This document shows, one piece after another, positions 29,636-42,820 of a DNA stretch of 64,000 nt (the first letter of the stretch is position 1; the number at the start of each line of letters is the position of its first letter). The notes under the pieces are model-generated. The model was not told the DNA's origin. It searched no databases and saw nothing but the letters and a program-made list of their open reading frames with translations. The position numbers and the translations under genes were made by a program. This DNA comes from Bordetella sp. (lineage in GTDB: Bacteria; Pseudomonadota; Gammaproteobacteria; Burkholderiales; Burkholderiaceae_B), in contig CP063810.1 of assembly GCA_022818765.1 (NCBI GenBank), positions 327,533 to 391,532 of the forward strand, written 5' to 3'.

Positions 29636-29955
29636 TTATTTAGGACCTCTCTTAACAAGCGCCGAATTTGAGGATTATCGACGTGATTTAAAAAATTTAG
29701 TTTTCATATTTCTTACACATTATAATTAATTTACTGTAAGAATTAAAAAGTAAAATTTTTGAAATAATTGAACAATGTACGATTACTTAAAAAATAATAA
29801 CTCTATATTTTTTATATATCAAAATATTATAATTAAATATAAAAATATTTAATTATGTTTGTTATTGTAACTTGAATATACAAAACATATAAGAACTTAT
29901 TTGGAAAATAAAGTAAATCTTCTTTCTTGTTAATTCTTATTGATAAAAGATTCTA
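29636..29955. other. Gene-free AT-rich spacer between pssA and rpsO
   Basis: About 320 bases with no coding frame. The rpsO leader is at the right-hand end, with AGAGAGGTCC before the start region. The left and centre are nearly pure A+T with short ATATTTAAT-like repeats. No convincing terminator or promoter pair was found. Confidence 0.4.
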
Positions 29956-30729
29956 TTAAAAAAAGATTTGATTGGCTCTTTTTCGACGTATTTTTTTTGC
30001 TTTTTCCCAACGCCAAATATATATAATCCAACCTGAAAAACTATATAAAACAAAAAAAGAAAATAGTACTATCGGAGGATCACTCGATATAAATACAAAA
30101 GTGATTACAATTAGCAAAACACCCCAAAAAGGTATCCTATTTCCAAAAGAAATATCTTTTCCACTGAAAAATGGAATATTAATCACCATAGTTATACCAG
30201 AATATATAGTTAACAAAAAAGATAACCAAGAAATTCTTATATCTTCAGATGGAAAATTTCTATCAACTCCTAACCAAACAAAACCTACTATTAAAGCTGC
30301 TGCTCCAGGACTAGGTAAACCTTGAAAAAATCTTTTATCAATACATTCATTAGAATTAAACCGAGCTAACCTAAGAGCGGTCCCTGCAACATATACAAAA
30401 GTAGCTAGCCAACCCCAACGACCTAAGTTATTTAAGGTCCATTCATATATAATTAATGCTGGTGCCATTCCAAATGATATCATATCAGATAAAGAATCAT
30501 ATTGTTCTCCAAATGAAGATTGTGTATTAGTTAAACGAGCTATACGACCATCCAGTCCATCAAATAACATAGCTATGAAAATAGCGATAGCAGAAATTTC
30601 AAATTGACTATCAATAGCTTGTACTACAGCATAAAATCCAGCAAAAAGAGCCGAAGTAGTAAAAGCGTTAGGCAATAAATAAATGCTGCGATGCCGATTT
30701 TTAGAAGAGTGAATAGGCAAGTTATGCAT
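29956..30729 (-). CDS. pssA: CDP-diacylglycerol-serine O-phosphatidyltransferase
   Basis: The 257-residue membrane protein has the CDP-alcohol phosphotransferase signature D-G-x2-A-R-x8-G-x3-D-x3-D from Asp60 to Asp82, preceded by LLPNAFTTSALFAGF, typical of the membrane-bound PssA type. About six to eight hydrophobic helices follow. It makes phosphatidylserine, the substrate of Psd (8.3-9.2 kb). It lies downstream of ilvC but behind a terminator, so it may have its own promoter. Confidence 0.94.
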   Translation of the reverse strand: MHNLPIHSSKNRHRSIYLLPNAFTTSALFAGFYAVVQAIDSQFEISAIAIFIAMLFDGLDGRIARLTNTQSSFGEQYDSLSDMISFGMAPALIIYEWTLNNLGRWGWLATFVYVAGTALRLARFNSNECIDKRFFQGLPSPGAAALIVGFVWLGVDRNFPSEDIRISWLSFLLTIYSGITMVINIPFFSGKDISFGNRIPFWGVLLIVITFVFISSDPPIVLFSFFVLYSFSGWIIYIWRWEKAKKIRRKRANQIFF

Positions 30730-30801
30730 AATAAGATCTTTCTTCCACTAAAACATAATTCAATAAAATGAAAGATGTAAATCTTTATTAAACTGAAAAT
30801 T

Positions 30802-30829
30802 AAAAAACGGCATACCTTTCGGAACACCG
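30802..30829 (-). terminator. Rho-independent terminator after ilvC
   Basis: On the reverse strand CGGTGTTCC-GAAA-GGTATGCCG forms a nine-position stem (two G-U, one mismatch) capped by a GAAA tetraloop and followed by six T. It is 35 bases after the ilvC stop. Confidence 0.75.
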
Positions 30830-30863
30830 CTATTATTGATACTAATATCGTTGTATATGAAAA

Positions 30864-31895
<1,032 letters not shown>

Positions 31896-31959
31896 TCAGA
31901 TTCATTCATGATTAATAAAATATATAATTTACTATCCATATGTAAGTTAAAAAAGAAAA

Positions 31960-32451
31960 TTAAATTTTAAGCACTCTTTCACCTCGAGCAATTCCTGAAA
32001 CACCTGTTCGAACAGTTTCAAGAATTGCTCCAGGATCCAATCCTGCAATAAAAGCTTGAATTTTTTCTTGCATTCCTGTCAATTCTATTATGTAAGACTT
32101 ATCAGTAGCATCAATAATTCTCCCTCGAAAAATATCTGTCATACGTTTCATTTCTTCACGTTCTTTTCCAATAGCACGAACTTTTATTAACATTAATTCT
32201 CGCTCAACATGATTTCCTTCCATGAGATTAACTACTTTAACAACATCAATTAAACGATTCAAATGTTTTGTAATTTGCTCAATAACTTCATCAGATCCTG
32301 TTGTAACAACTGTTAAACGAGATAAAGTGAAATCTTCTGTAGGAGCAACAGTAAGTGTTTCAATATTATATCCACGAGCAGAAAATAAACCAACAACACG
32401 AGATAAAGCACCAGATTCATTTTCCATAAGCACGGAAATTACATGTCGCAT
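31960..32451 (-). CDS. ilvH: Acetolactate synthase regulatory subunit
   Basis: The 163-residue small subunit has an N-terminal ACT domain (MRHVISVLMENESGALSRVV, GYNIETLTVAPTED) and the conserved C-terminal domain ending ISGIARGERVL. It binds valine and confers feedback inhibition and full activity on the large subunit. The ATG at 32451 is chosen by family; a GTG lies directly before it. The site GGAGG that serves it is inside the last codons of ilvI, so the two genes are translationally linked. Confidence 0.95.
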   Translation of the reverse strand: MRHVISVLMENESGALSRVVGLFSARGYNIETLTVAPTEDFTLSRLTVVTTGSDEVIEQITKHLNRLIDVVKVVNLMEGNHVERELMLIKVRAIGKEREEMKRMTDIFRGRIIDATDKSYIIELTGMQEKIQAFIAGLDPGAILETVRTGVSGIARGERVLKI

Positions 32452-32456
32452 CACTC

Positions 32457-34184
32457 TTAATCCTCCAGATTTAAACTGTCCGAGCTAAATAACATATTTG
32501 TTAATCCCTCACCAGCCTTTACCATAGGCCAAACATTTTCAGTTCGATCTGTGATAAAATCCATGAAAACTAATCGTTTGTTATATTTAGAAAACGTTTC
32601 TCGAAGTACAGGTTCCACATCACTTGGTTTCTCAATTCGGAATCCTATATGTCCATAAGATTCCACTAATTTAACAAAATCTGGCAAAGAATCCATATAT
32701 GATTCTGAATAACGTGACCCATAATCAATTTGTTGCCATTGTCTTACCATTCCTAGAAAACGATTGTTTAGACAAAGTATTTTTGGAGTTAAATGATATT
32801 GTTGGCAAGTCGATAACTCTTGAATATTCATTTGAATAGAACCTTCACCAGTAATTACTGCAACTTCAGAATTAGGATTAGCAATTTGCACGCCCATAGC
32901 ATATGGTAAGCCAACCCCCATAGTTCCTAAACCACCTGAGTTGATCCAACGACGAGGATAATCAAATCCATAATATTGCGCAGCCCACATTTGATGTTGC
33001 CCAACATCCGATGTTACAAATGCATTACCTTCTGTAATTTCCCATAATTTTTCTATTACATACTGTGGTTTAATACACTCATCAGAATTAGTATATTTTA
33101 GACAATTTTTTCCTCGCCAAATTGAAATTTGATCCCACCAATTTTTAATTGATGGTCGCTTAATTTCAACTTTCGCTAATTCATATTCAGCACTGAATTC
33201 TATTAAAACATCTTTAATGTTACCAACTATTGGAACATCAACTGGAACACGTTTTGCAATAGAAGATGGATCAATATCAATATGAATAATTTTCCTAGAA
33301 TTTTCAGAAAAATGTTTAGGATTTCCAATGACACGATCATCAAACCGAACTCCAACAGCCAATAAAACATCACAATTCTGCATAGCCATATTAGCTTCAT
33401 AAGTTCCATGCATACCAGGCATACCAAGGTATTGTTGATTACTTGAAGGTATTCCTCCTAAACCCATTAATGTGTTAGTACAAGGAGCATTTAATTGTTT
33501 TAAAAAATTTTGCAATTCAGACGATGCATTAGAAAGTATAATACCTCCACCAGTATACACCATAGGTCTTTCAGATCTTAATAACATTTGAATTGCTTTC
33601 TTTATCTGACCTTGATGACCTTTTTTAGGTGGAATATAAGATCGTAATGCTACTTCATGCTTGAAAGGAACATATTCACACTTTGTAGCAGTAATATCTT
33701 TAGGAATATCTACTAAAACTGGACCAGGTCTTCCTGTTGATGCAATATAGAAAGCTTGTTTAATTATTTTAGATAAATCTTTGATATCACGAACAAGAAA
33801 ATTATGTTTTACACATGGTCTAGTAATTCCAACAGTATCACATTCTTGAAATGCATCCTCTCCAATAGAAGTTGTAGGAACTTGTCCACTTATTATGACC
33901 ATAGGAATAGAGTCCATATAAGCAGTTGCAATACCAGTAATAGCGTTTGTAGCACCTGGACCACTTGTCACAAGACAGACTCCTATTTTTTTTGAAGAAC
34001 GAGAATAAGCATCTGCTGCATGCACGGCTGCCTGCTCATGTCTTACTAAAATATGCTTAAATTTATTTTGTTTAAAAATTGCATCATATATATAAAGAAC
34101 AGCACCTCCAGGATAACCAAAAATATGTTCTACACCTTCTTCTACCAAACTATGCGCAAGTATATCAGCGCCATTCATTTCCAT
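32457..34184 (-). CDS. ilvI: Acetolactate synthase large subunit
   Basis: The 575-residue thiamine diphosphate enzyme opens MEMNGADILAHSLVEEGV and has the catalytic Glu in RHEQAAVHAADAYSR, then VTSGPGATNAITGIATAY. The ThDP-binding GEGSIQMNIQELSTCQQYHL region near residue 440 is intact. It condenses pyruvate with pyruvate or 2-oxobutyrate, the first common step of branched-chain amino acid synthesis. It heads the ilv unit; the symbol could equally be ilvB. AGAAGG precedes the start. Confidence 0.95.
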   Translation of the reverse strand: MEMNGADILAHSLVEEGVEHIFGYPGGAVLYIYDAIFKQNKFKHILVRHEQAAVHAADAYSRSSKKIGVCLVTSGPGATNAITGIATAYMDSIPMVIISGQVPTTSIGEDAFQECDTVGITRPCVKHNFLVRDIKDLSKIIKQAFYIASTGRPGPVLVDIPKDITATKCEYVPFKHEVALRSYIPPKKGHQGQIKKAIQMLLRSERPMVYTGGGIILSNASSELQNFLKQLNAPCTNTLMGLGGIPSSNQQYLGMPGMHGTYEANMAMQNCDVLLAVGVRFDDRVIGNPKHFSENSRKIIHIDIDPSSIAKRVPVDVPIVGNIKDVLIEFSAEYELAKVEIKRPSIKNWWDQISIWRGKNCLKYTNSDECIKPQYVIEKLWEITEGNAFVTSDVGQHQMWAAQYYGFDYPRRWINSGGLGTMGVGLPYAMGVQIANPNSEVAVITGEGSIQMNIQELSTCQQYHLTPKILCLNNRFLGMVRQWQQIDYGSRYSESYMDSLPDFVKLVESYGHIGFRIEKPSDVEPVLRETFSKYNKRLVFMDFITDRTENVWPMVKAGEGLTNMLFSSDSLNLED

Positions 34185-34702
34185 AATGTATTTCCTTCTA
34201 ACATTAATCTAATATTATTTAAACATCATATCCAACATGATTTAGATTAATTATTAAAAAAATATGATGAAGAATATATTGATGTAATTCTACTTACCAG
34301 AATCAGAGAAAATTTAGCAAAAATACTATCAAAACATTCATTATTTTTTCACAATTAAATGACATATCAATAAGATCTGAGTTCTTAATATAAGATATAT
34401 GGCAATAGAGAAACGAAAAATTCATTGAATTATATGCTTTTGGCACAATGAAAAGGATATTACTGAGAATATAAATGAGCAGATATGCCAAAATTTCATC
34501 AGGTTTTATACATTGACATTTTGTTAATCAATCTTAAAGGATACAATTTAGCTTGTTGTGATGATTGCTGCAAGCTTGCTTTAATAAATTTTACAAATCA
34601 GAAAAGATTTGTAAAAAAAATATTTTTTAGACAAGATGCATCTTAGGAAGTTAAAATAAAAAAATGATTTTTTATTTTAATGATCGAGGAGCTTGTAATC
34701 GG
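34185..34702. other. Spacer between ilvI and tRNA-Ser (518 bp) with leader inverted repeat
   Basis: The ilvI leader is at the left. ATTAATCTAA (34203-34212) and TTAGATTAAT (34242-34251) form a 10-bp inverted repeat just before the ilvI ribosome-binding site. A separate perfect 9-bp hairpin with a 6-base loop lies at 34591-34614 in T/A-rich sequence and may end the serS/tRNA-Ser transcript. A 62-codon reverse frame at 34303-34491 has no ribosome-binding site and no family features. Nothing else is recognisable. Confidence 0.4.
34591..34614 (-). terminator. Hairpin downstream of tRNA-Ser
   Basis: TTACAAATC and GATTTGTAA pair perfectly over nine bases around a six-base loop, about 90 bases past the tRNA-Ser 3' end on the reverse strand. 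A clear T-tail is missing on that strand, so the call is tentative. Confidence 0.35.
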
Positions 34703-34788
34703 CGGAGAGAGTGGGATTCGAACCCACGGTACAAAAGAAGTACTCCTGATTTCGAATCAGGTACATTAGGCCACTCTGTCACCTCTCC
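34703..34788 (-). tRNA. tRNA-Ser (CGA)
   Basis: An 86-base class II tRNA on the reverse strand: acceptor GGAGAGG/TCTCTCC, anticodon stem CCTGA/TCAGG with loop TTCGAAA (anticodon CGA, codon UCG), a long variable arm AGTACTTCTTTTGTACC, and T-arm GTGGG/CCCAC. The discriminator is G, as expected for serine. CCA is not encoded. It lies just upstream of its own synthetase gene's end region. Confidence 0.93.
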
Positions 34789-34833
34789 ATAGATCAAAGA
34801 ATATACTTTGATATACTATTTAACAAAAATTTT

Positions 34834-36186
34834 TTATATTTTGAGAGTCTCTATATTTCCCATATAAGGTTTTAATACTTTTGGAATGAGAATATTTTTG
34901 TCTTGCATTTGATAATTCTCTAGCACTGCTGCCAAAGTTCGACCTACTGCAAGAGCTGATCCATTTAGAGTATGCAAATATTCAATTTTTCCTAAAGAAT
35001 CGCGGAATCTAGCCATCATGCGCCTTGCTTGAAAATCTTCACAATTTGAAATTGATGAAATTTCCCTCCAGGAATTTTGTCCTGGAAACCATACTTCAAT
35101 ATCATAAGTTTTAGCTGAGCAAAAACCCATATCCCCAGTACATAACAACATTACACGATAAGGTATTTCTAATAATTGTAAAACATATTCTACATGATTA
35201 ACCATCTCTTCAAGTATAAAATAAGATGATTTAGGATGAACGATCGATACCAATTCGACTTTATCAAATTGATGTTGACGAATCAAACCTTTAGTATCTT
35301 TACCATTACTTCCTGCTTCCGAACGAAAACACGGACTATGTGTAGTAAGTTTAATAGGTAGGTCTGTATGTGGGATGATTTGATTTCGAACTGTATTAGT
35401 TAAAGTAATTTCTGATGTAGAAATTAAATATTGTTCCTCGTTTTTACATTTAGTTTTTTTATCATATGTAGGTAAATTTTTTGAAACCCCACTACCTTTA
35501 AAAACAATAAACATCTCTTCTTTAAATTTTGGTAATTGTCCTGTTCCAAATAATATTTGGCGATTTACAATATAAGGTGTATAGCATTCTATGTAACCAT
35601 GTTTATTAGTTTGAATATCAAGCATCAATTGAATTAGAGCTCTATGTAATCGTGCTATATTTCCTCGCAAGAATGAGAAACGTGAACCAGAGAGATCCGA
35701 AGCTGTAGAAAAATCTAATCCTAAAGGAACTCCTAAAAAAACATGATCTTTTGGATTGAAAGAAAATTGATAATTTATGCCTCCTTTTTCTATTAAAGTT
35801 CTTGGTAACCAGCGACGAATTTCTTTATTATTATAATTAGAATTACCTATAGGTACACTATAGTGAGGAAGATTAGGAAGTGAAATTAATATTTCATTAA
35901 TTGACTCTTTTAAATATTCAAATTTCTCATATAACTTTTTAAGTTTTTCTGGTATAAGTTTAGATTCTAATATAATTGCTGTAGCATCTTCTCCATTCTT
36001 TTTAAGTTGACCTATCCTTTTCGCAAGGATATTCCGTTTAGATTGCAAATTTTCTATCTCTATTTGTACAATTTTTCTCTGAGATTCCAAATCGTTAAAG
36101 TTCTCAATATTAAACTTAATATTTCTTTTTTTTAAATGATTTACAATAACTTCAGGGTTTTTTCGAAATAAGCTTAGACTTAACAT
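34834..36186 (-). CDS. serS: Seryl-tRNA synthetase
   Basis: The 450-residue class II synthetase has an N-terminal antiparallel coiled coil (about residues 30-105), which reaches the long arm of tRNA-Ser. Motif 2 is SPCFRSEAGSNGKDTKGLIR and motif 3 is NGSALAVGRTLAAVLENYQ. It charges tRNA-Ser with serine. Length is slightly above the usual 425-430 because of an insertion near residue 230-245. Relatives carry lolA and rarA upstream; here lolA is directly upstream and rarA is absent. Confidence 0.96.
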   Translation of the reverse strand: MLSLSLFRKNPEVIVNHLKKRNIKFNIENFNDLESQRKIVQIEIENLQSKRNILAKRIGQLKKNGEDATAIILESKLIPEKLKKLYEKFEYLKESINEILISLPNLPHYSVPIGNSNYNNKEIRRWLPRTLIEKGGINYQFSFNPKDHVFLGVPLGLDFSTASDLSGSRFSFLRGNIARLHRALIQLMLDIQTNKHGYIECYTPYIVNRQILFGTGQLPKFKEEMFIVFKGSGVSKNLPTYDKKTKCKNEEQYLISTSEITLTNTVRNQIIPHTDLPIKLTTHSPCFRSEAGSNGKDTKGLIRQHQFDKVELVSIVHPKSSYFILEEMVNHVEYVLQLLEIPYRVMLLCTGDMGFCSAKTYDIEVWFPGQNSWREISSISNCEDFQARRMMARFRDSLGKIEYLHTLNGSALAVGRTLAAVLENYQMQDKNILIPKVLKPYMGNIETLKI

Positions 36187-36292
36187 AAAACAAAAATATA
36201 TCCAAAATATGACAATTTTAAAAAACTAAATGCAATTTAAAATCAAAAAACAGGTTAAAATTTATACATTAAATAAAAAATCATTTGAAAAT

Positions 36293-36919
36293 TTACATAT
36301 GAATGATATTTGCATTATCAGGTATAGTGAAATCAAATTCATTAACAGAAAAATCTGCAATTTCAGAAACATTCAAAAATTCAATTCGTATTTTTTTTTC
36401 AAAAATATCTACAAATTCCAAATATAAAGGCATATTATTTTTTAGGCCAATAAACATATGTTTAAAACCTACATTTTCAATCTTAGGCTTAACTTGTAAA
36501 TGATCTATCTTATTTTTTTGAAATAAAAGTCTCACATCAAGGAGCGTTTCAATATTATTTGATATAAACAAAGCAGTAGCAGGTGCATTTATTAACACTT
36601 CATTCAAGTTCTGAATTGACACTTGATCCAAGTCTGGATCATATTGAAAAATAGATTCTCCATTAGAGATTATTAATTGTTCATATGGATATTGAATAAC
36701 CCATTTAAATTTTCCAGGACGTTGAAACGAAAATTTTCCTTTTTGTTCCATTTGATTAGTATTGTCAGATTCAATAATTTTTTGTATAAAAGATCCTTGC
36801 AGATTTTTTATCTTTGTTGTGAAAATTTCGAATTGTGTTAATTCATTTGAGGCATTAGATTCTTTAGAAAATACCAAAAAAATTATTAAAAATATCAAAA
36901 ATAAAATTTTTCTGAACAT
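36293..36919 (-). CDS. lolA: Outer-membrane lipoprotein carrier protein
   Basis: The 208-residue protein has a signal peptide (hydrophobic run to about residue 24, then SNASNELTQF). The mature part has LQGSFIQKI, KGKFSFQRPGKFKWVIQYPYEQLI and YDPDLDQV, the LolA landmarks. LolA carries lipoproteins across the periplasm from LolCDE to LolB. It follows ftsK by 63 bases. BamE, encoded at 46.3 kb, is a likely cargo. Confidence 0.93.
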   Translation of the reverse strand: MFRKILFLIFLIIFLVFSKESNASNELTQFEIFTTKIKNLQGSFIQKIIESDNTNQMEQKGKFSFQRPGKFKWVIQYPYEQLIISNGESIFQYDPDLDQVSIQNLNEVLINAPATALFISNNIETLLDVRLLFQKNKIDHLQVKPKIENVGFKHMFIGLKNNMPLYLEFVDIFEKKIRIEFLNVSEIADFSVNEFDFTIPDNANIIHM

Positions 36920-36982
36920 TAATCAATATCCTACTAAGTAAATTTTAATTTTTGAATGAAAACTCGCACTTAAGGATAAGGT

Positions 36983-39085
36983 CTAATTTACAACATTTCT
37001 TGTAAATTCGTTTTTTAACATATTATGAATATAATTAGGTTCGCCTTGTTTTTTGAGAAAATCTACAACACGAGTTATCTCCTTATTATTTACAAATGCT
37101 CCATGCACACGAACAGGATAACATGTTCCAGGTGATACATATAACATATCCCCTTGTCCTAAAAGAGTTTCAGCTCCTACTTGATCAAGTATCGTCCGTG
37201 AATCTATTTTAGATGATGCTTTGAAAGCAATCCGAGCAGGTATATTAGCCTTAATTAATCCTGTAATAACATCAACACTAGGTCTTTGAGTAGCTAAAAT
37301 TAAATGTATGCCAGATGCTCGAGCCTTTTGTGCTAAACGAGCAATAAGCTCTTCAACTTTTTTTCCAACAGTAATCATCAAATCAGCTAATTCATCAATT
37401 ATAACAATAATAATTGGTAGAGTATTACTCTGTTCTTTTTTATTATCGTGAGATAAAGAACCACTAATGATTTTTTTTGAATCTGATTTTTCACGTACCT
37501 TAATATTATATTCTGATAAATTTCTTACGCCCAACTTGCTCATTATAGCATAACGTTTTTCCATTTCATGCACACACCAATTTAAGGCATTTTCTGCTTG
37601 ATAAACATTAGTTATAACAGGAAAAAGCAGGTGGGGAATCCCTTTATAAATGTTCATTTCAAGCATTTTTGGGTCGATTAAAATAATTCGAATATCCGAA
37701 GGTTTTGATTTATATAATAAAGATAAAATCATTGCATGAATTCCCACCGATTTACCTGAACCAGTTGTTCCTGATATTAATAAATGAGGCATTTTCAACA
37801 AATCAATAACAATAGCATTTCCAGAGATATCTTTACCTAAAGCAATTGTAACTAACGATTCACTATCACAATAAGCTTTTGACGAAAGAATTTCAAAAAT
37901 CTTTACTGTTTGACGTTCTGAATTTGGCAATTCCAAACGCATAAGATTCTTACCTGGTATAGTCTCTACAACACGTATACTAGCAAGGCTAAGTACTCTA
38001 GCCAAATCTTTCTCTAAAGCTACAATTTGACTTCCTTTTACACCTATTGATGGTGCTATTTCATAACAAGTAATTACAGGTCCTGCCTGAGCATTTACAA
38101 CTGAAACAGAAATACCAAAATCACCTAGCTTTTTTTCAATAAGTTTAGATATGTGTTGAATAGTATGTGGTGATATCAAATTATGCCTTTTTAAGGGTAA
38201 ATCTAATAAATCAAGATTGGGCAATAGAATATTGTTCGTATTGTTTGAAAAAGATTTCAGAAAACTCTCTGCATTATTAGAATTTAAATTTGATATCGTT
38301 AATTCTTGAAAAGATTGTTTTTCACATTCCTGATATGACTTATTATTTTCTTTAAATTGAATATTGATTTCATTGTTAGAGAATTCTTTTGAAAAATTAT
38401 TTTTCTTTTCTTGCTGATTTCTAATAAAAAATTTAAAAAAAATTAAAAATATTTTTTCAATAAAAAAACCTATGTATTCTGATACCCATAACCAAGAAAA
38501 GGAAAAAACTAAACTAGTTCCTATTCCTAAAATTATTAACAAAAAAAGTGTTGATTCAAAAAATCCGATGCCATCAGATAAATAATGTCCTATTAATTGC
38601 CCTAAAGCTCCTCCTGAACCATTCATTTGTTTAGAGGAATATGGTAAATTTTCTCCAAATCTGTAAAATCTTAACGCTTCTAAACCTGAAGATCCACAAA
38701 ATAAAAATACAAATCCTATGAGCTTTTCAAGCTTGGAATTCAGAAAATTCTTTGAAAAATCAAAACCTATATAGAAAATTAGACGGAAATGTATATTCCA
38801 TATGAAATATAACAAAAGTATTACATACCACCAAGTTGAAAACCCAAAAAAATAAAGCAAAATATTAGATAAATGAGCTCCTAGTAAGCCGCCTTTGTTT
38901 TGAATCAAATCTGCATTTGAAGAATGAAAGTAAGACAAATCATTAGGGTTCCAAGTCATTAAAATTAAGATTAACCATCCTGTGAATAAATACAAAACCA
39001 TCCAACGAAACTTGTATAAAAAACTTAAAAATCGGTTTCGAAAAGACAGGTCTCTGTGAATATTTTGAGAGAGATTTTGAATCAT
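36983..39085 (-). CDS. ftsK: DNA translocase FtsK, lacking the gamma domain
   Basis: From Met at 39085 the protein has 700 residues; the frame is open to 39166, adding 27 non-conserved residues. Four hydrophobic helices in the first 200 residues anchor it at the septum. After a short linker the motor follows, with Walker [11 protein letters not shown] and Walker [12 protein letters not shown], and [16 protein letters not shown]. The chain stops at [26 protein letters not shown] plus 10 residues. The C-terminal winged-helix gamma domain, which reads KOPS sites and activates XerD, is missing, and only 63 bases separate the stop from lolA. Confidence 0.92.
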   Translation of the reverse strand: MIQNLSQNIHRDLSFRNRFLSFLYKFRWMVLYLFTGWLILILMTWNPNDLSYFHSSNADLIQNKGGLLGAHLSNILLYFFGFSTWWYVILLLYFIWNIHFRLIFYIGFDFSKNFLNSKLEKLIGFVFLFCGSSGLEALRFYRFGENLPYSSKQMNGSGGALGQLIGHYLSDGIGFFESTLFLLIILGIGTSLVFSFSWLWVSEYIGFFIEKIFLIFFKFFIRNQQEKKNNFSKEFSNNEINIQFKENNKSYQECEKQSFQELTISNLNSNNAESFLKSFSNNTNNILLPNLDLLDLPLKRHNLISPHTIQHISKLIEKKLGDFGISVSVVNAQAGPVITCYEIAPSIGVKGSQIVALEKDLARVLSLASIRVVETIPGKNLMRLELPNSERQTVKIFEILSSKAYCDSESLVTIALGKDISGNAIVIDLLKMPHLLISGTTGSGKSVGIHAMILSLLYKSKPSDIRIILIDPKMLEMNIYKGIPHLLFPVITNVYQAENALNWCVHEMEKRYAIMSKLGVRNLSEYNIKVREKSDSKKIISGSLSHDNKKEQSNTLPIIIVIIDELADLMITVGKKVEELIARLAQKARASGIHLILATQRPSVDVITGLIKANIPARIAFKASSKIDSRTILDQVGAETLLGQGDMLYVSPGTCYPVRVHGAFVNNKEITRVVDFLKKQGEPNYIHNMLKNEFTRNVVN

Positions 39086-39474
39086 ATCGTAAAATATACA
39101 GTAAAAATTGAATTTGTATTTCTTGGAATACGCTATATTTAAATTGTGATTATTGAGTAATATCAAAATTTAAATTTGAAGATGCTTACCTATTTAAATA
39201 ATTTTTACATTAATTAAAGAATATTGCCAATATCATTCAAAATTGAAGATTGAATGTCAAGAATGAACGATCAATTAATTATCAAAAAAACAAGAAAGTC
39301 AAAACTAAAATTTTGATGTATAGAACTGTTGTTCATTGAATAATCCTCAATGTAATTATATTCTTAATTGGATCATTATTCGTCAAATTATGTATATCAG
39401 AACCCATATCTACATTTATCGACACATTTAACTATTTCAAAGCAATTATTCATTGAGTAAGATGAATAATTTTG
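39086..39474. other. Spacer between dnaJ and ftsK (about 390 bp)
   Basis: No coding frame of note. Contains small hairpins (TCAAAA/TTTTGA near 39300, CATTGA/TCAATG near 39335) and imperfect copies of TTCATTGA-TAA near 39333 and 39449. I looked for remnants of genes that neighbour ftsK in relatives, such as trxB, and saw none. Confidence 0.35.
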
Positions 39475-40611
39475 TTAATTAAAAAATTCTTTTACTCTAT
39501 CTGTCCATGATTTACTTTGAGGCGAATGTCGATGACTACCTTCCTTCAGTGAAGCTTCAAATTGACGTAACATATTCTTTTGCTCTTCACTGAGTCTAAC
39601 AGGGGTTTCCACAATTATATGACAATATAAATCACCTGAATGATGGCTTCGAATTCCTTGGATACCTTTACCACGCAATCTGAATGTTTTTCCAGATTGT
39701 GTTCCTTCTGGTACATAAATTTCTGCTTTTCCATTAAGCGTCGGAACTTGCACTGCTCCTCCTAATGCAGCAGAAGTAAAAGGAATTGTTAATTCACAAT
39801 GTAAATCTTCATTATCACGTTGAAAGATTTTATGTTTTTTAATGTGAACTTCTAAATATAAATCACCAGGTGATCCTCCTCTCACTCCAGGTTCTCCATT
39901 TCCTGCGGATCTAATGCGCATACCTTCGTCAATTCCTTGAGGAATATTAACTTTTAATGTTTTCTTGCAACGTAATCTTCCTATTCCATTACAAGATATA
40001 CAGGATTCAATGATTTCTTTTCCACTTCCATGACAAGTTGGACAAGTTTGCTGGATACTAAAGAATCCTTGTTGCATTCGAACAGCACCTACACCAGCAC
40101 AAGACCGACAAGTTTTCGGACTTGTTCCAGGTTTAGATCCACTACCCTGACAGGTTTTACAATTTTCCCAATTTGGAACTTGAATTTCAGTATCAAAGCC
40201 TTTAGAAGCTTGTTCTAAAGTAATTTCAAGAGAATATTTTAGATCTGATCCCCTATAACTATTCGATTTGGATTCACTACGACGGTTACCTGTTGCTGCT
40301 CCAAATATTTCACCAAAAATATCACCAAAAGTATCAGAAAATCCACCCATAGATGAAGAGGTTCCTGAGCTTTTCATATTGACATTAGGATCTATACCTA
40401 CATGTCCATAATTATCATAGGCAACTCTTTTTTCCGGATTGATTAAAATTTCATATGCTTCTTTCACTTCCTTAAATTTTTCTTCTGTTTCTTTCTCATT
40501 TGAATTTCGATCAGGATGATATTTCATTGCTAATTTTCGATAAGCTTTTTTCAGATCATTTTCTGAGGCATTTTTTGTTACGCCTAAAACTTCATAGAAA
40601 TCGCGTTTCAT
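39475..40611 (-). CDS. dnaJ: Chaperone DnaJ
   Basis: From the ATG at 40611 ([11 protein letters not shown]) the product has 378 residues; the longer open frame to 40689 adds a non-conserved extension. The J-domain carries HPD at YHPDRN, followed by a G/F-rich linker and a zinc domain with four CxxCxGxG-type repeats ([32 protein letters not shown]). It delivers substrates to DnaK and stimulates its ATPase. It lies 132 bases after dnaK on the same strand. Confidence 0.96.
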   Translation of the reverse strand: MKRDFYEVLGVTKNASENDLKKAYRKLAMKYHPDRNSNEKETEEKFKEVKEAYEILINPEKRVAYDNYGHVGIDPNVNMKSSGTSSSMGGFSDTFGDIFGEIFGAATGNRRSESKSNSYRGSDLKYSLEITLEQASKGFDTEIQVPNWENCKTCQGSGSKPGTSPKTCRSCAGVGAVRMQQGFFSIQQTCPTCHGSGKEIIESCISCNGIGRLRCKKTLKVNIPQGIDEGMRIRSAGNGEPGVRGGSPGDLYLEVHIKKHKIFQRDNEDLHCELTIPFTSAALGGAVQVPTLNGKAEIYVPEGTQSGKTFRLRGKGIQGIRSHHSGDLYCHIIVETPVRLSEEQKNMLRQFEASLKEGSHRHSPQSKSWTDRVKEFFN

Positions 40612-40743
40612 GATAAATATATCTGTATTAATAGGATGATTTGATATGTTAAAAAAATTTCTCGGCAACAGATTTTTTCTTATTTCCATTGCCGAGTTAA
40701 AAGTTGAATTAACAATAAATATTATTGTTATATATTTTCATCA

Positions 40744-42670
<1,927 letters not shown>

Positions 42671-42725
42671 GGTCTTTACCTTAAAACGAACTTATATTTA
42701 TATTTGGATAAAATAGTCGATACCT

Positions 42726-42754
42726 AACTGGGGGTGAGAACAGAGTTTTTCAAG
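42726..42754 (-). promoter_or_regulatory. Sigma-32 (heat-shock) promoter of dnaK
   Basis: On the reverse strand CTTGAAA (42748-42754), a perfect -35 for RpoH, is followed after 14 bases by CCCCAGTT (42726-42733), one mismatch from CCCCATNT. It lies 56 bases before the dnaK ATG. Confidence 0.7.
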
Positions 42755-42820
42755 ATAAAATTTTTATTTAAGAATTAGATAAGACTCGTACATTCCCACA
42801 ATAGGTAAATAATCTTAAAA

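Noticed and set aside
29972..30325. 117-codon frame opposite pssA
   Set aside because: Antisense shadow of a gene with a clear catalytic signature; no recognisable motif of its own.
34303..34491. 62-codon reverse frame upstream of ilvI, rich in Ile/Leu, considered as an attenuation leader peptide
   Set aside because: Ile and Leu are abundant in any AT-rich frame; there is no ribosome-binding site, no run of regulatory codons and no attenuator next to its end.
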